A program made the position numbers and the translations under genes. Source: Pedobacter sp. BAL39 (GTDB taxonomy: Bacteria; Bacteroidota; Bacteroidia; Sphingobacteriales; Sphingobacteriaceae). Taken from it: 64,000 bases of DNA. Position 1 is the first letter of the stretch; the number at the start of each line of letters is the position of its first letter. Positions 9,201 to 24,200 of this stretch are shown in pieces. The DNA lies in contig NZ_ABCM01000008.1 of assembly GCF_000170795.1 (NCBI RefSeq), positions 1 to 64,000 on the forward strand. Direction: 5' to 3'. Below the pieces are notes generated by a model that was given only the letters and a program-made list of their open reading frames with translations, was not told where the DNA came from and did no database searches.

Positions 9201-12200
9201 TAAGTAGATGAGCTCCAGATGACACCTTCGGTGCCTGCCGACTGGTCATTGTAGGTCACATTGACGTTTTCCGGGAAGGCGATGTCATCCGTTGATGTTC
9301 CGTATTTTACGGTAATTGCGGTCGGATTTTGTATTGTGCTTACTTTTTTATTGCCCACCTGAAGGTTGAATTCTGCTGTTTTAGCGTCCTTATTGACCAC
9401 TCCAGGGATCAGTACGGGCTCCCCATCGAAGGAATAAAGCTCAGGAACCAGGGGATCGTAACCTTCCGTATCCCAGGTCATGTCCAGCATGCCTGTGCTG
9501 CCATCGTCGTAGGTCACCTGTACCGGTGCCTTCAGCTGAGGAATGGCCGACAATAAGGTTCCATAAGCAACCTTCACGGTATCCAGCAGTGCAATGCTGA
9601 CGATATTTTTTGGCTTTGCCAGTACAGTCAGCACCAGCTGTGCTTTGATGTTGTTCTTGTTGTCAATGCTTTCATTGTGTAGTAAGGTTCCGGAGAGGGT
9701 GTAGTTGCCGCTTTGCAGCTGGTTATAACTACCCTTGGCCCATTCTACGCCAACAGTATCCTTTGTGCCATCATCGAAGTTTACCATCACCGTTTGTGGC
9801 AATACCACCTCATCAAAATCGGTATCATAAGGGGTGCTGGCCGAATACTGTCCCTCCACAGAAACAATATTCTTGCGGATGATTACTTTATTTTCCGCAA
9901 ACAGCAGTCCGGTATTTGAAACGAGGTCATTCAGCTGCAGCGTTCCTTTCAGGTCATATTCTGCGCCTTTATCAGCGACATATGGCGTCCTGTCCCAGAT
10001 CACATTCAGGAATCCGGTGGTCTGGTCATGATACGTCACCCTCACTGTGGCTGGCAATGGCAGAGATGCAGCCGGGGTATTCAGGTCCACCGTGATGTCC
10101 ACAAGTTCCTGTACCGAAATGATGTTATGCTGCACGTATACATCCACATTGGCTTCAAAGCCTGCCGGGTTGGCGTGCTCCTCGGTAATGCCCAGTGCAG
10201 CGTATAAGCGGTAAACACCAACCCTGGTATTGTAGCTGCCCTGATCCCAGGTCAGGTTCAGCATTTCCTTCGTGATGCCATCATCATAGGTCACCTGCAC
10301 CTGTTTAGGCAGTAATGGCAGGACCTCACTGAAAGGAGTTCCCGACAAGACGCGTACCGGTGGCAGTGGCGCTACAGCAATGATGTATGGATATACCGGA
10401 GTGATGACCGCCACTTTAGCTGTTGCGGTAAGGTTATTCCTGTTGATGTCGGCATTCGGCACCGTCAGGATTCCCGTAAGGTCATAGATACCTTCGACAT
10501 TGCCGTTGTAGTTACCCGGCTGCCAGGTAACAGGGAATAGCGCATGACTGCGGTCGCTCATGACCACCTCTACCTGTGTGACCAGGTTGAGCGCTTCAAA
10601 AGGGGTACCTGTATCTTTTTTGACCGGTACCGGGTAAGGCTTCAGGACCTCCACAATGTAGGCTACCCTTGGCTTCACCTTGATCTTCAGTTTCAGCGAT
10701 CCGCAGACATCAGCGCCCTGCACTGCCAGCGTAAACTCGTAGTCGCCGGCTACAGTAGGCTCTCCGGAGATCAGCCCTGTGCCACTCAGCGACAAGCCGT
10801 CGGGTAGTAGCCCCTGGCTCAGGGTGTAGGTGTAAGCACCTGTTTCTGACAATTCAATCTGGTGACTGTAGCTGGTCCATTGATCTGCATCCGGAAGCTG
10901 TTGTTCCGCATTTTCAAGATAGAGGCCCTGGAACTCATAAGCACCGAGGTCTATCTTGCTGTGTTTGATCCGTTCTCCTCCGGCAATATCGGTAGTCGTT
11001 CCTGCAATCTGTGCATTGTCACCCATATTGATGACCGGTGAGCATGGTACCAGCGAAAGGTCATCCGCAGCAGCATTCACAAACTGAGGGTCTTTCGTCA
11101 GGATGTTTGTACCTGCAGCATATCCGTTCTGTATGGTAGTGGTTGACACAATGATGCCGGCATTTATCTGGTCAGCCACCCCGTTGCCACGCGTATTGCC
11201 CCAGAAGATGCTGTTGCCAACATTGACGGCCCCTGTATTCCGGTATATCGCTCCCCCATATCTGGTCGTGGTGGAGGCATTGATGTAAGCAGAACTGTTG
11301 TTGCTGAAGCTTGAGTTCAGGATACTGGCCGTCCCGGTATGATGGTAGTATGCACCGCCAAAATATCCGTTTATGGTTGTCCGGTTCCTGCTGAAAGCGG
11401 TATTGATCAGGTTGACCGTGCCGGAATAGTGATAGATGGCCCCACCATGCTGCGCCGAGGTATTGCCGATGAACAAACCGCCGGTAATGGTTGGCTTGCC
11501 ATTGGTCGCATTATAAATCGCTCCACCATTTGCTGTTGCGGCATTGTTCCTGAAAATTACATCTTTCAGTTCCACAGCAGCGGAAATATGATACATCCCT
11601 GCCCCTTGTCGTGCTTTATTGCCAATGAAGCTGATCCCTTTGAAGCTCGCTGCGGCATTGTTATAAAGTCCCCCTCCAAACTGTACTACGGTATTGTTCT
11701 CCAGGATCACATTGCTGAAGGTGGCAAGACCGCTGTTGAAAATACCACCACCACTATAGTAAGCCGCGTTATTTTTTACCCAGAGGTTTTTAAAGACGAC
11801 CTTTCCAAGCGCGTTGTAAATACCGCCCCCATTGTACACATCGGCTGTACTGTTGGCATTGGCTGTTTTACCGCCGCTGATGGTAAAGCCATCTAACACG
11901 GTGGCATTGGTTAAGGCGACACGGTTAAATACGACGTGATAACTTCTGTTCGCTCCATCCAGGATGGTCTCATTGGTAGTACTGATGGCGGTCGAATCCC
12001 TGTCGGAAAGGCCTTTCTCCGTTGCCGCAAAACCACCGTATATTTTTACGCCTTCTTTCAGCGTAAAGTAATTGCTGACCTTCAGTCCCGGGCTGTAGGT
12101 ACCCTTTGCGACGAAGATGGTATCACCGGCCATGGCCGAGCTGATCCCTTTCTGCAGGTCCAGGAAGGCATGCTCCCAGCTGGCGCTATTGTTCATTCCT

Positions 12201-15200
12201 GAAGTGGCCGCCTGGTTCACATAAATCCTCACATTCCCCGTTCCGAGTTTCACTTCAAAGGTATATAGTCTGTTTCCGCAGAGGTTGCCATCGCTGGCAG
12301 TAATGTTGAAGGTATATATGCCTGCATTGATGGGTCTTCCTACAAGCTGACCGGAAGCACTCAACAGCAGACCGTCCGGCAAAGCACCATAACTGACCGC
12401 ATAAGTATAACTTCCCGATCCTCCCGAGGAGACCAGCTGATGTTCGTATGTTACTCCCCTGAACCCTTCCGGCAATACTGCCGGGCCAACACTGATCCTG
12501 TTGTTCTGGTTTTCAAAAGCGCCCATGTCGACGATTTCTGATTTTAGTCTCGGCTGGCCTGCAAGATCTTTACTGATCGCTGCGGAAAGAGCATTATCAC
12601 CCATATTGATGGCAGGAGAGCAATCCGATAAGGACAGGTCATCCGGATTGCTCAGGTTGAACAAAGGATCTTTATCGACGATTACCTTTCCTGCCGCGTA
12701 TCCGCCCCTGATCAGGGAGTTCAGCGGCTTGATGTTGAGGTTAAGCTCATCGACAACGCCATTGCCGCGCTGGTTGCCCCAGACAATGCTGTTGTGCAGG
12801 TTCAGCGTTCCTGCATTCCTGTAAATGGCACCGCCATATTTATTTACCGTAGCGTTTACGTAGGCAATGCTGTTGTTGCTCATCGTCACGTTGACCAGTG
12901 TCACTGTACCTGTATACTGGTAGAGGGCGCCTCCGAAATAGGCCGCCGTTCCCGTCACCCTGTTGCGGCTGAATACAGCACCCTGCATGGTTAATGTGGA
13001 AGAGGACTGGTACACCGCTCCTCCATGAAGTGTGGCTGTGTTTCCTGTAAATGTGCTGTTATTCATCGTGACCTTTCCAGAATTACTGAAAAGCCCTCCG
13101 CCGTAAGTTGCCTTATTGTCTTTGAATAAAATATTGTTGATGGTCACCGCAGCTGTAGTCTGGTACAGACCAGCGCCATAAGCAGCAGCATTGTTGATGA
13201 ACTGAAGGTTGCTCATGGTGGCGGCACCCGCATTGTATAAACCTCCCCCGTAGCGGTAAGATCCCGATGGGTTAATGGTACTGTTATTTTCAAAGATGAT
13301 GTCGTCCAGTTTTCCTGGCCCTCCATTGTACATCCCACCACCGTAGGTATTGGAGTTATTGTTCTTAACCCATAAATGCTGGAATGTTGCTGCTCCGGCC
13401 CTGTTGTAGATCCCCGCACCGATGTAAGCTTCGCCAGTGCTTGTTCCTGTAGGCACCGACCGGCCGCCGGTGATGCTGAATCCATCAAGGAGGGTTGCAG
13501 CTGTAAGCGCCGCATAGTTGTAAACGACGTGTCTGCTGTTGTTGTTACCGTTCAGGATGGTTTCATTATCGGTCCTGATCTTCAGCGAATCCCTTTCTGC
13601 CAGGGAAGACTCCGTAGCGGCAAAACCACCATACACCTTAACGCCTTCCTTTAAGGTGAAATAAGAGGTGACTAAGGCTCCCGGACTGTAGGTACCTTTG
13701 GCTACCCAGATCTGGTCTCCAGCAAGAGACACCTTCAATGCACTCTGCAGATCAAGATAGGCATTTTCCCAGGTACTGCCATTGTTCTGTCCCGCTGTTG
13801 CCGCCTGGTTGACCAGGATGCGAACGGTACCCGTTCCCGGCACAATGTCCATATTGTATACCCTGTTCCCGCATAAAGTACCATCGGTCACATTGATCAC
13901 AAAAGTATATTTGCCAATCACAATGGGGTTTCCGGTGATGAGTCCCGATGTGCCCATAGAGAGGCCATCAGGTAGCTTTCCTGAGATTAATTTATAGGTA
14001 TAACTGCCAGTACCGCCAACTCCCTGCAGCTGCTGATTGAAGGCTTCACCACGTGGTGCCTGTGGCAGCGCCGCAGGATTAAGCGTGATGACATCCGCCT
14101 GGTATTCGATGGCACCAAGATCAATCAGATCTGCTTTGGTCCTGGTATTGCCCGGCCTGTCGATTGTACCTGCCGGCGCCAGGTTATTGTCGCCGGTATT
14201 GATTGCAGGGGAGCAGCCACTGAGTGAAAGGTCGTCGCCATCAGCATTCACAAATGCAGGATCGGCATCCACGATGTTCAGACCGGCAGCATAACCACCA
14301 CCAATCAGCACATTGCTGGCCTTGATGTTCAGGTTCAGCTGATCGGCCATCCCTTCTCCGCGGGTGTTCCCCCAGAGGATGCTGTTGTTCAGGTTTACTG
14401 TTCCTGCATTGCGGTACAGGGCTCCCCCGTAGTTGATGGTTCCTGTTTTATAATATCCGATGCTGTTTTTACTGAAAGTATTGTTGGTTAAAGTTGCCGT
14501 TCCACTATAGACATATACTGCACCACCATAATAAGCCTGGGTGCTGTTGACCCGGTTTCTGCTGAAGGTGGTGTTGCTCATCTTAAATGTGGAATTGCTC
14601 CAGACCGCGGCTCCATGTTGACCGGAAGTATTGTTGAGGAAGGTACCACGGTCGATGTTCAGCGTGCCGGATGCATATATTGCACCGCCAGCGCCCGTGC
14701 TGATGTTGTCCTTAATGATGACGTTGTTCAGGCTTGCAGTACCATTGGCGAAATAGAAAGCACCACCTGTGGTCGCTTTACTTCCGCTGATAGTAGCATT
14801 GCTGAGGTTGGTCACCGCTCCAGAATTGACATACATGGTTCCCCCCTGGCCATTGGTCAGCGTATTGTTTTCAAAGATGATGTCATTTAGGTCTGCCGCG
14901 CCAGTGCTGAAAATTGCCGCACCATATCCAGGGTAACTGGAGGTTTCAATGATCCTGTTATTTTCAAACACCCCTTTGTTCAGCCTGAAGCCTTTCACGT
15001 TGTATACCCCTGCACCACGTGCATAATAACCGGTAGATCGGTTGTTGCTGAACACGATGTCCTGATAGATTGCATCACCACTGTGATACAATCCTGCACC
15101 ATACACACCGAGATTATTTTTGATCCATAGGCGTCGGAACACCACCGTTCCCAGGGAGTTATAAATACCACCACCATAGAAGTTGATGCTGTTGTTGGAG

Positions 15201-18200
15201 GTATTCACCGCTGATCCGCCTCCCTGTATGCTGAAACCATCCAGGACCGTGGCACTGGTGAGTGCTGTGGCGTTATAGACCACATGATAACTGGCCACCC
15301 CCTGACTGCCGTCGAGGATGGTTTCGTGATCTGTTCTTATTTTAAGGGTATCGCGTTCTGCAAGCGTATTTTCTGTACCTGCAAAGCCGCCATATATTTT
15401 TACGCCTTCTTTCAGTTTAAAGCTGGAGGCTGCCAGAGGACCGCTGTAATAGGTTCCTTTGGCCACCCAGATTTCATCTCCCGCAGTTGCCAGCTCCAAT
15501 GCCGGCTGCAGGTCGTTGAAAGCATTGGTCCAGTCGGAGCCGTTGTTGCCTCCCGTAGCGGCCTGGTGCACGTACATCCGTCCGGTGCCATTCTGCACGG
15601 TGACTTTATACTGCCTGTTGCCGCTGAGGTTTCCATCGGTGACACCAACGACAAAGGTATATATGCCAATGATATTGGGAACTCCCGTTAACCTGCCATC
15701 CGCATTGAGCAATATTCCCGGGGGAAGTTTGCCCGCCTGCAGGCTCCAGCTCAGCGGGAGGCTGCTGCCAGCGGCACTAAGTGCCATACTCAGCGATGCA
15801 CCCCTTGTAATGGGCGCGATGGTTAGCGGAGTGATCAGCAACCTGTCGGTGCTTTCATTCTCATAAGCACCAAGGTCGATGGTGCCGTTGATGACCCTTG
15901 CTTTTCCGGCAAGGTCTTTATCATAAGCCTGCCAGCTGTTCTCACCGGCATCAATCGCCAGTGAACCTCCCTGCAGTTGCAGGTTGTCTGCAGCCGCATC
16001 CAGGAACAACGGATCTCCGATCTTGACATCGGTACCCGCAGCATAATCCTGCTGCACGATGGTGTTGCCTACGATGACGCCAGTATTCAGCTGATCAGCA
16101 ACAGTGCCCATACGTGTATTGCCCCAGAGGATGCTGTTATGGATGGTCACTGTTCCGGCACTGCGGTACAGCGCTCCACCGTAGCTCAATGTGGCTGTAC
16201 CTTTAGCGTAGTTGATGTTGTTTTTACTAAAGCTGGTGTTGTTGATCAGGACATCATTTGAGCTGATGTAGATGGCCCCGCCATAATAGGCAGCAGCCGA
16301 GCTCACCTCATTGCGGCTGAAGATACTGTTGTCAATCTTCAGATTGCTGTTAGACCAGATGGCACCACCGTGTTGCACCGCCGTATTGTGAAGGAACGAA
16401 GCACGGTTGAGGACCAGCACTCCACTGGCATAAATGGCTCCGCCCGTAGTGGTAGCCGAATTTTCTGTAAAGGTCACCTCTTCCAGTACGGGTTTACCGC
16501 TGGCAATAAATAAAGCCCCGCCTGTGGTTGCCTTGTTGCTGGTAAAACTTGCTTTTTTAATGTTGATGAGGGCGTTGGAATTGCTGTATATGGCTCCTCC
16601 CTGTCCGTTGAGGATGCTATTGTCTTTAAATTCTACCTCCGTAAGGTCCAGTGCGCCGGAAGTAAAAATCCCGGCCCCGTAACCGGTATAGTTGCTGGTT
16701 TCGACAATCCTGTTACTTTCAAATACCCCTCTGGTCAGTTTGAAGTTCTTCAGGTTGTACACTGCCGCTCCCCTGGCGCTGGAACCTTTTGCCTGGTTGT
16801 TACTGAAGATTACGTCTGTAAACACCGCGTCCCCATTGTTGTAGACCCCGGCACCATAAACTCCGATGTTCTCCTTGATCCAGAGGTTGCTGAACTGTAC
16901 AGCGCCGAGGTTATTGTGGATCCCGGCTCCCTGATAGTTGTTGCCGCTCACGAGCGTGGCATTACCACCACGGATACTAAAACCATCGAGTAGCGTTGCA
17001 GAGCTGAGTGCAAGGGTATTGGATACCACATGGTAGCTGGCTACACCCTGACTACCGTCGAGCAGCGTTTCATTTGTAGTACGCAGCGCAGCCATATCCC
17101 GCTCCGCGAGGGCTGCTTCTGTGCCTGCAAAACCACCATACATGCGGACACCTTCTTTTAACTTAAAGGTTGAGGTAGCCAGTGCACCCGTATAATAGGT
17201 TCCTTTGGCCACCCAGATCTCATCACCCGCACCTGCGAGTTCCAGCGCTGGCTGTACATCGGTAAAGGCATTTGCCCAGGAGCTTCCGTTATTGTCGCCG
17301 GTTGCAGCAGTATTCACATACAGTCGGCTGACGCCATTCTGCACGGTGATGGTGTATTGCTTGCTACCCAGCAGCTGCCCGTCGGTGGCGCCGATCACAA
17401 AGGTATAGGTACCGACAATGGTTGGCACTCCCTTGAGCTTGCCGCTGGCAGAGAAGGTAACCCCCGCAGGGAGTTTTCCTGTCTGCAGGCTCCAGCTGAC
17501 AGGAAGTGATGTTCCCGAAGACAGGAGCTGCAGGTCAATGCCTGTGCCTCTTGGGAACGCATTGATTGCCGCCGGACTGATCATCAGCCTGCCGTTGCCA
17601 TCCTGCTCATAAGCACCCAGGTCTATCGTTTCATTGACGACCCTCGGATTACCCGCAAGATCCTTGTCATACGCCTGCCAGTTGTTCTCTCCACCATCAA
17701 TGGCCAGAGATCCTCCCTTAAGGCGAAGGTTATCCGCCGCGGCATTTTCAAACATCGGATCACCGATTTTGATGTCTGTGCCGGTAGTATAGTTGTTCTG
17801 AACAATAGATGTACTGATGGTGACGCCTGCATTGAGCTGATCGGGAAGGTCGTTGCCCCGTTTGTTACCCCAGAAGATGCTGTTATTGATGGTCGCTGTT
17901 CCTCCCGCACGGTAAAATGCGCCTCCATAACTTAACGTTGCTGTGCCTTTATTGTAACCGATGCTGTTGTTGCTGAAACTGGTATTATTGATGAGTGCGT
18001 TCCCTGAGTTGAGGTAGATGGCACCACCATAATAAGCCGCAGCCGATGTCACCGTATTTCTGCTGAAAATCGTATTGTCAATCTTTAGCGCGCTGGCCGA
18101 CCAGATGGCAGCGCCGGACTGCAGTGCAATATTACCGATGAAAGCCGCCCGGTTGATGTTCACTGTCCCTGCCGCATACAGCGCCCCGGCAATCGTTGTT

Positions 18201-21200
18201 GAGGTATTGCCTGTAAATTGTACATCAGTAAGGGTAGTCGTACCATTTGCCAGGTATATCGCAGCACCGGAAGTAGCCCTGTTTGCAGTAAAAACAGCCT
18301 TATTGATTTCTATTACCGCACCGGAGTTAGAGTAAATGGCTCCACCCTGACCTGTAGTCAGCACGTTATTTTCAAACTGTACATCATTCAGTGTCAGCGC
18401 ACCGGCATTGAACATGGCGGCCCCATAACTGGTATAACCTCCACTTTCGAGGGTATTGTTCTGGAATACCCCCTTGCTGAGCTTGAATCCCTTCTGATTG
18501 TAAACAGCCCCACCACGGGCATTTTGCCCCTTTGCCTGGTTATTGCTGAAGATGATGTCAGTGTATTCTGCATCACCGGCATGGTATAAACCACCACCAT
18601 AAGCGGCACTGTTGTTCTTGATCCATAGTTGACGGAAAATGGCTGCGCCATTGATGTTGTAGATACCACCGCCGAAATAGCTGGCCCCAGTATTGTTCGT
18701 TGCAGCTCTTCCTCCCTGGATACTAAATCCATCTAGGACCGTAGCATTGGTCAATGCTGCGGTATTATACACAACGTGGTAGCTGACCGTGCCCTGACTA
18801 CCATCAAGGATGGTTTCATTGTCGGTACGGACCTGTGTTGTATTTCTTTCTGTGAGGAGGTTTTCAGTACCAGCAAAACCACCATACATTTTTACTCCTT
18901 CCTTCAGCGTGAAATAGGAGCTTGCCAGAGGTCCCGTATAATAAGTTCCTTTGGCTACCCAGATTTCATCACCGGCTTTACTTTGTGTCAATGCATTCTG
19001 GAGATCGGTAAAGGCATTCTGCCAGTTGCTGCCATTGTTATTTCCTGTTGCTGCCTGGCGCACGTATAAACGAGAAGGTCCATCTGTAATGACCGCATTA
19101 AATTGTTTACTGCCGACCAGGGTACCATCGGTTACCGAGATGACAAAGGTAAAGGTGCCGGCAACAGTTGGTCTTCCTGTAATTAAACCCTCTGCGGTAA
19201 GAACAAGTCCTGTAGGCAGGACTCCCGACTGCAGGGTCCAGCTGTAGTTTCCTTCTCCTCCGGTAACCGTCATCTGGAAGTTTGGTGCTGTGCCCCTTGC
19301 AGAAGAAGGGAATGTCGCTGGCAGGATCTTCAGTCCGTTACCACCCAGGCTCTCATAAGCACCAATGTCGATGATGTCATTGGTTACCCTCGGATTGCCG
19401 GCAAGGTCTGTTGTAGTGGTATTGATGGAGTTATCGCCTGCATCAACAGCAGGAGATCCACCTTTTAGCTGCAGGTTGTCCTGTGCAGCATCCGTAAACA
19501 ATGGGTCTCCGATCAGGATATTGATCCCGGTAGGGTAACCGCCCTGAATGATGGAGTTGTTTACCTTCTGTGCAGCACTGAGCTGATCCGGAACATCATC
19601 CCCACGTTTATTTCCCCAGAAGATGCCGTTGTTGACGGTGACGACCCCTGCTGAGCGGTATAAACCGGCACCACCAATGGCTGTAGCATGTTTAAAGGCA
19701 ATCCTATTTTCGCTGAAAGTGACGTTGTTGAGGTTGGTTGCAGCAGTAACATACATACCGCCACCGTAATATCCTGTCCCGGCAGTGGTGACCGTATTCC
19801 TGCTGAAAATGGTGTTGCTCAGGTTCGCTGTTCCGGAGCTGTTGTACATCCCCCCGGCCTGCTGACCGGCAGTATTTGCAATGAACGATCCCCTGTCGAT
19901 GTTCACCACCCCGCTGCTCTGGAACAAAGCCCCGGCACTTAGCCTGGCGCTGTTTCCGCGGAAGGTTACCTCTGTCATGGTGACAGTGGTGCTCAGGTTG
20001 AAAAATCCACCACCTGAGGTATTGGCTTCATTGCCTTCAAATAAAACCTTGTCATAAGTGGCAGGGCCCATATTATAAATACCTGCACCTCTTTCTGCCT
20101 TATTGTTGACCAGCCTCAGGTTGCTGAACACAGCCTTTACAGTTGCATAGTTGTAAATTCCTGCCCCGCGGTTGTTGTCCGAATCAGAGCCTGCCAGACC
20201 CTGCCCTCCACTGATGGTAAAGCCATCCAGCACAGTGGCATTGGTTAGTGCAATATTGTTAAAAACGACATGTCTGCTGGCGACTCCCCGACTTCCATCC
20301 AGAATGGTTTGGTTGCTGGTATGCATGAGCTGCATGTCCCTGCCATTAAGTGTCGTTTCTGTTCCTGCAAATCCTCCGTAAACCTTTAGGCCCTCTTTCA
20401 TCGTGAACCAGCTCGTCGCCAGTTCTCCCGGACTATAACTTCCTTTTGCCACCCAGATCTGATCGCCAGCAATGGCCTTGCTGATGGCCACTTTCAGGTC
20501 GGTATATCCATGCTCCCAGCTGCTGCCGTCATTTCTTCCCGTAGCGGCAACATTGACAAAAAACTGAGCAGCTGCAGGGCTGATGACCAGTGTATATTGT
20601 TTTCTACCGATCAGCTCGCCATCGGTAACACCGACGACGAATGTAAATGTTCCGCTTTCCATTGGCTTACCCTTTAGCACTCCTGAAGCATCAAGGCCGA
20701 GGCCCGAAGGCAGCAGTCCTGAAGTAATGCTCCAGACGAGGTTGCTTCCGCCGGCAGCGACTGTGAAAGGGATGTCGATCTGCGCCCCGCGGCCGTATGA
20801 CTGAATACTTGACGGACTGATCACCAGGCTGGCGGTACCTTGATTTTCAAAGGCACCCATATCAACAATGTCGTTAAAAATCCGGGGTTTGCCATCTACA
20901 TCCGTTGCTCCGGTAACACGGGCATTATCGCCCATATCAATCGCCGGAGAACCGCCTTTTAAACGGAGGTTATCTATCGTGGCGTCTTCAAACAGCGGGT
21001 TACCAATGGCGATGTTCGTTCCCGCCGCAATGCCATTCTGCACAATACTTCTGTCGATCGTCACTGCACCCTGGATCTGATCTGCCACCCCTTCTGCACG
21101 GGTGTTGCCCCAGAAGATGCTATTGCTGATGTTCACTGTTCCGCCAGCACGATATAAGGCTCCACCGCCTGCAGCAGTTCGTGAAATGCTGTTGTTGCTG

Positions 21201-24200
21201 AAGGTCACATTTGTCAATGTTGCTGTTGTCCCTGCGTACATGGCGCCACCATAGGCGGCGGCCGTTGCAACTGAAACGATCCGGTTGCGGCTGAAAACGA
21301 CATTGTTCAGCTTTGCAGCTCCCGTAGTTTGCAGGGCTCCGCCATGCTGCACAGACTCATTGTCGATGAAATAAACACGCTCAAAGACCGGTGACCCGGC
21401 TGCGATCATCGCACCACCAATCGCCCTCGACTTATTGGATCTAAAAGTGACATCGGTAAATTCAGGTGCACCGGCATTGCTGTAAACAGCTCCTCCATTG
21501 AGTGCCTGGTTGCCGCTAAAAGTAGTATTTGAAACTTTAACCACTGCACCCGAACTGGTGTACATCGCACCTCCGTAGGCGTAACCTGTACCGGCTGTAA
21601 TGTTATCTTTAAAGCTGGAATTGCTGATCGTTGCTGTACCACTGTTAAAGATGGCGCCTCCATAAGTATTGGACCCTGCGGCAATGGCATTTCCATCAAA
21701 TACTACGCGGTCAACCGTGATGCCACCGGTATGGTTGTAGATCCCTGCACCTCGGCCAAGGTTACCAATGGTGCCGTTGGTGATAAATTTCGTGTTGCTA
21801 AATGTCGCTACACCAGAGAGCACAAAGGCTCCTCCTCCATAAAGGGCGATATTTCCGGTAATGATGAGGTTATTGAAGATGGGTCTTCCAAGGCTGGTAT
21901 AAATACCTGCACCATAATAATTGGGACTTAACTCACCTACGTTCGGATTATTTGTACTGGTGGTGGTCAGCGTGCGTCCTCCAGAGATGGTAAAACCATC
22001 CAATATGGTTTCCGAAGTAACAGCACTGGTGCTGGACACCACGTGGTAACTGGCAACACCCTGGCTTCCATCAAGGATACTTTTATTGGTGTTGTGCACT
22101 AAACTGGTATCCCTTGCGGCCAGTGTTTCTTCTGTGCCGGCAAAACCACCATAGATCTTTACATTTTCCTTCATCGAGAAGGTAGACGTTGCAAGCAGCC
22201 CCGGACTGTAATTTCCTTTGGCTACCCAGATCTGGTCACCAGCAGTTGCCTGCGCAAGTGCCAGCTGCAGGTCGATGAAGGCATTTGGCCAGCTGCTGCC
22301 GTCTTTACGTCCCGTTGTTGCTCCCTCACTCACGTAGATGTTGGTTGCTCCTGCGGTGACGACTATGTTAAACTGTTTTGTTCCGGCAAACTCTCCATCG
22401 GTTACAGAAACTACAAAGGTGTAATTTCCAACGTACATCACCCTTCCTGAGAGGAGACCACCAGCACTCAGACTAAGTCCTGCCGGCAAGCTTCCCGAAG
22501 AGATGCTCCAGCTGAGGGAGGTTCCGCCTCCGGTTGCAGTAAGCTGTACATTGACATTTGTTCCGCGAACCGCTCCCGGTATTGTGGCTGGCAGGATGCT
22601 GAGGCTCTCTCCTCCCTGATTCTCATAAGCTCCCAGATCGACAGTTCCATTCACTACCCTTGGCAGGCTTGCAAGATCCAGTGCTGTTCCACTCGCGGCA
22701 TTGTCTCCCACATCGATGGCTGCGGATCCACCCTTGATCTTCAGATTGTCGGTAGCCGCATCCGTAAACAATGGGTTCCCAATAGAAATATTGGTACCCC
22801 CGGTATGACCATTTTCGACGATGCTGTTGGCAATGGTAACCGTACCGCCAATCTGATCTGATACTCCGGCTCCTTTCTTGTTGCCCCAGAAAATACTGTT
22901 ATAGATCGCTGCTGATCCTGCGCGGATATAAAAACCTGCCCCTGAGTTCACGGCAGAAGTGATGACGGTGGTATTGTTGCTGAAGGTGGTGTTGCTGAGC
23001 ACTGAGGCCCCGCCGTTATTATACATCCCTGCTCCATAACCTGAAGTGTTGTTTGTCGTGACTTTGTTCCTGCTGAACATCGCATTGTCAATCCTGGACG
23101 CACCGTTATTGTAAAGGCCGGCACCAAACTGTCCGGAAGTATTGTTAATGAAGGACACCCTGTTCAAGGTGAGGGGCCCTGACCCCATCACACCTCCCCC
23201 TGTTACAGTCGCTGTATTGTTCTTAAAGATGAGGTCTTCAGCAGTCAGGCCGGTAGTGGTTGACAATCCCCCACCGGTACCAACTACTGCATTTCCGTCG
23301 AACGTGCCTCTTTTAAGGGTCAGCATTCCGGTATTGTGATACACACCTGCCCCTGATGTGCTGGCTTTATTGCGGATAAAGTTGAGGTTTTCTGCCGTGA
23401 CATCCGAAATGGTATTGAACATACCCCCACCATAAACGGCTTCATTTTCTATAAAGGTAAGATTGCGCAGGATGACAAAAGCATTGCGGTTATAAAGACC
23501 ACCACCGTAGGCTTGTCCACCGACAACAATATTTTTCTCAATACGGATGTTATCAAAGGTTGCAGGCCCAAGATTGTAGATCCCCGCACCATGGGTATAG
23601 GCATTGTTGTTCCTGACCCATAGGTTTCTGAAGATCGCCTCACCGGCAGCATTATAGATACCTCCGGCACTGTTCGTGACGGCTGTTGATCCCGTTGCTG
23701 TTCTTCCCCCTGTAATGCTGAAGCCGTCTATGACGGTTCCATTGGTGGATTGCTCCAGGTTGGTTACGACATGGTAGCTTTTGTTGTTTCCGGTAAGTAT
23801 GGTTTCGTTGGCAGTATATAAGTTATTGGCATCTGCCACACGTGCGCTAAGCTCTGTTTCTGTTCCTGCAAAACCTCCGTACCATTTGACACCCGATTTC
23901 ATCGTGAAGGTACTCGTGAGTTCTGTACCGGTTGAATAGGTTCCTTTGGCTACCCAGACCTCATCTCCAGCAACGACGTAGGTCAATGCTGACTGCAGGT
24001 CGGTAAATGCATCTGCCCAGGTGATCCCCGTTCCTTTTCCTGTCGCATCTTTTTTGACGTAAAAACGGACAGGTCCTGAGAGGGCTTCAATGGTATATTG
24101 TTTACTGCCAATGAGTGTGCCATCACCCACGGCAATCACGAAGGTATCTCCGCCGGCGGTGCTTTTCATCACCCGTCCCTGTATGCGGCCTGCTGATGTC

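Noticed and set aside
11339..11896. A 185-codon open frame and many others on the plus strand inside the giant gene
   Set aside because: They lie opposite a clearly coding repeat gene, recur with the module period and have no domain or start context.
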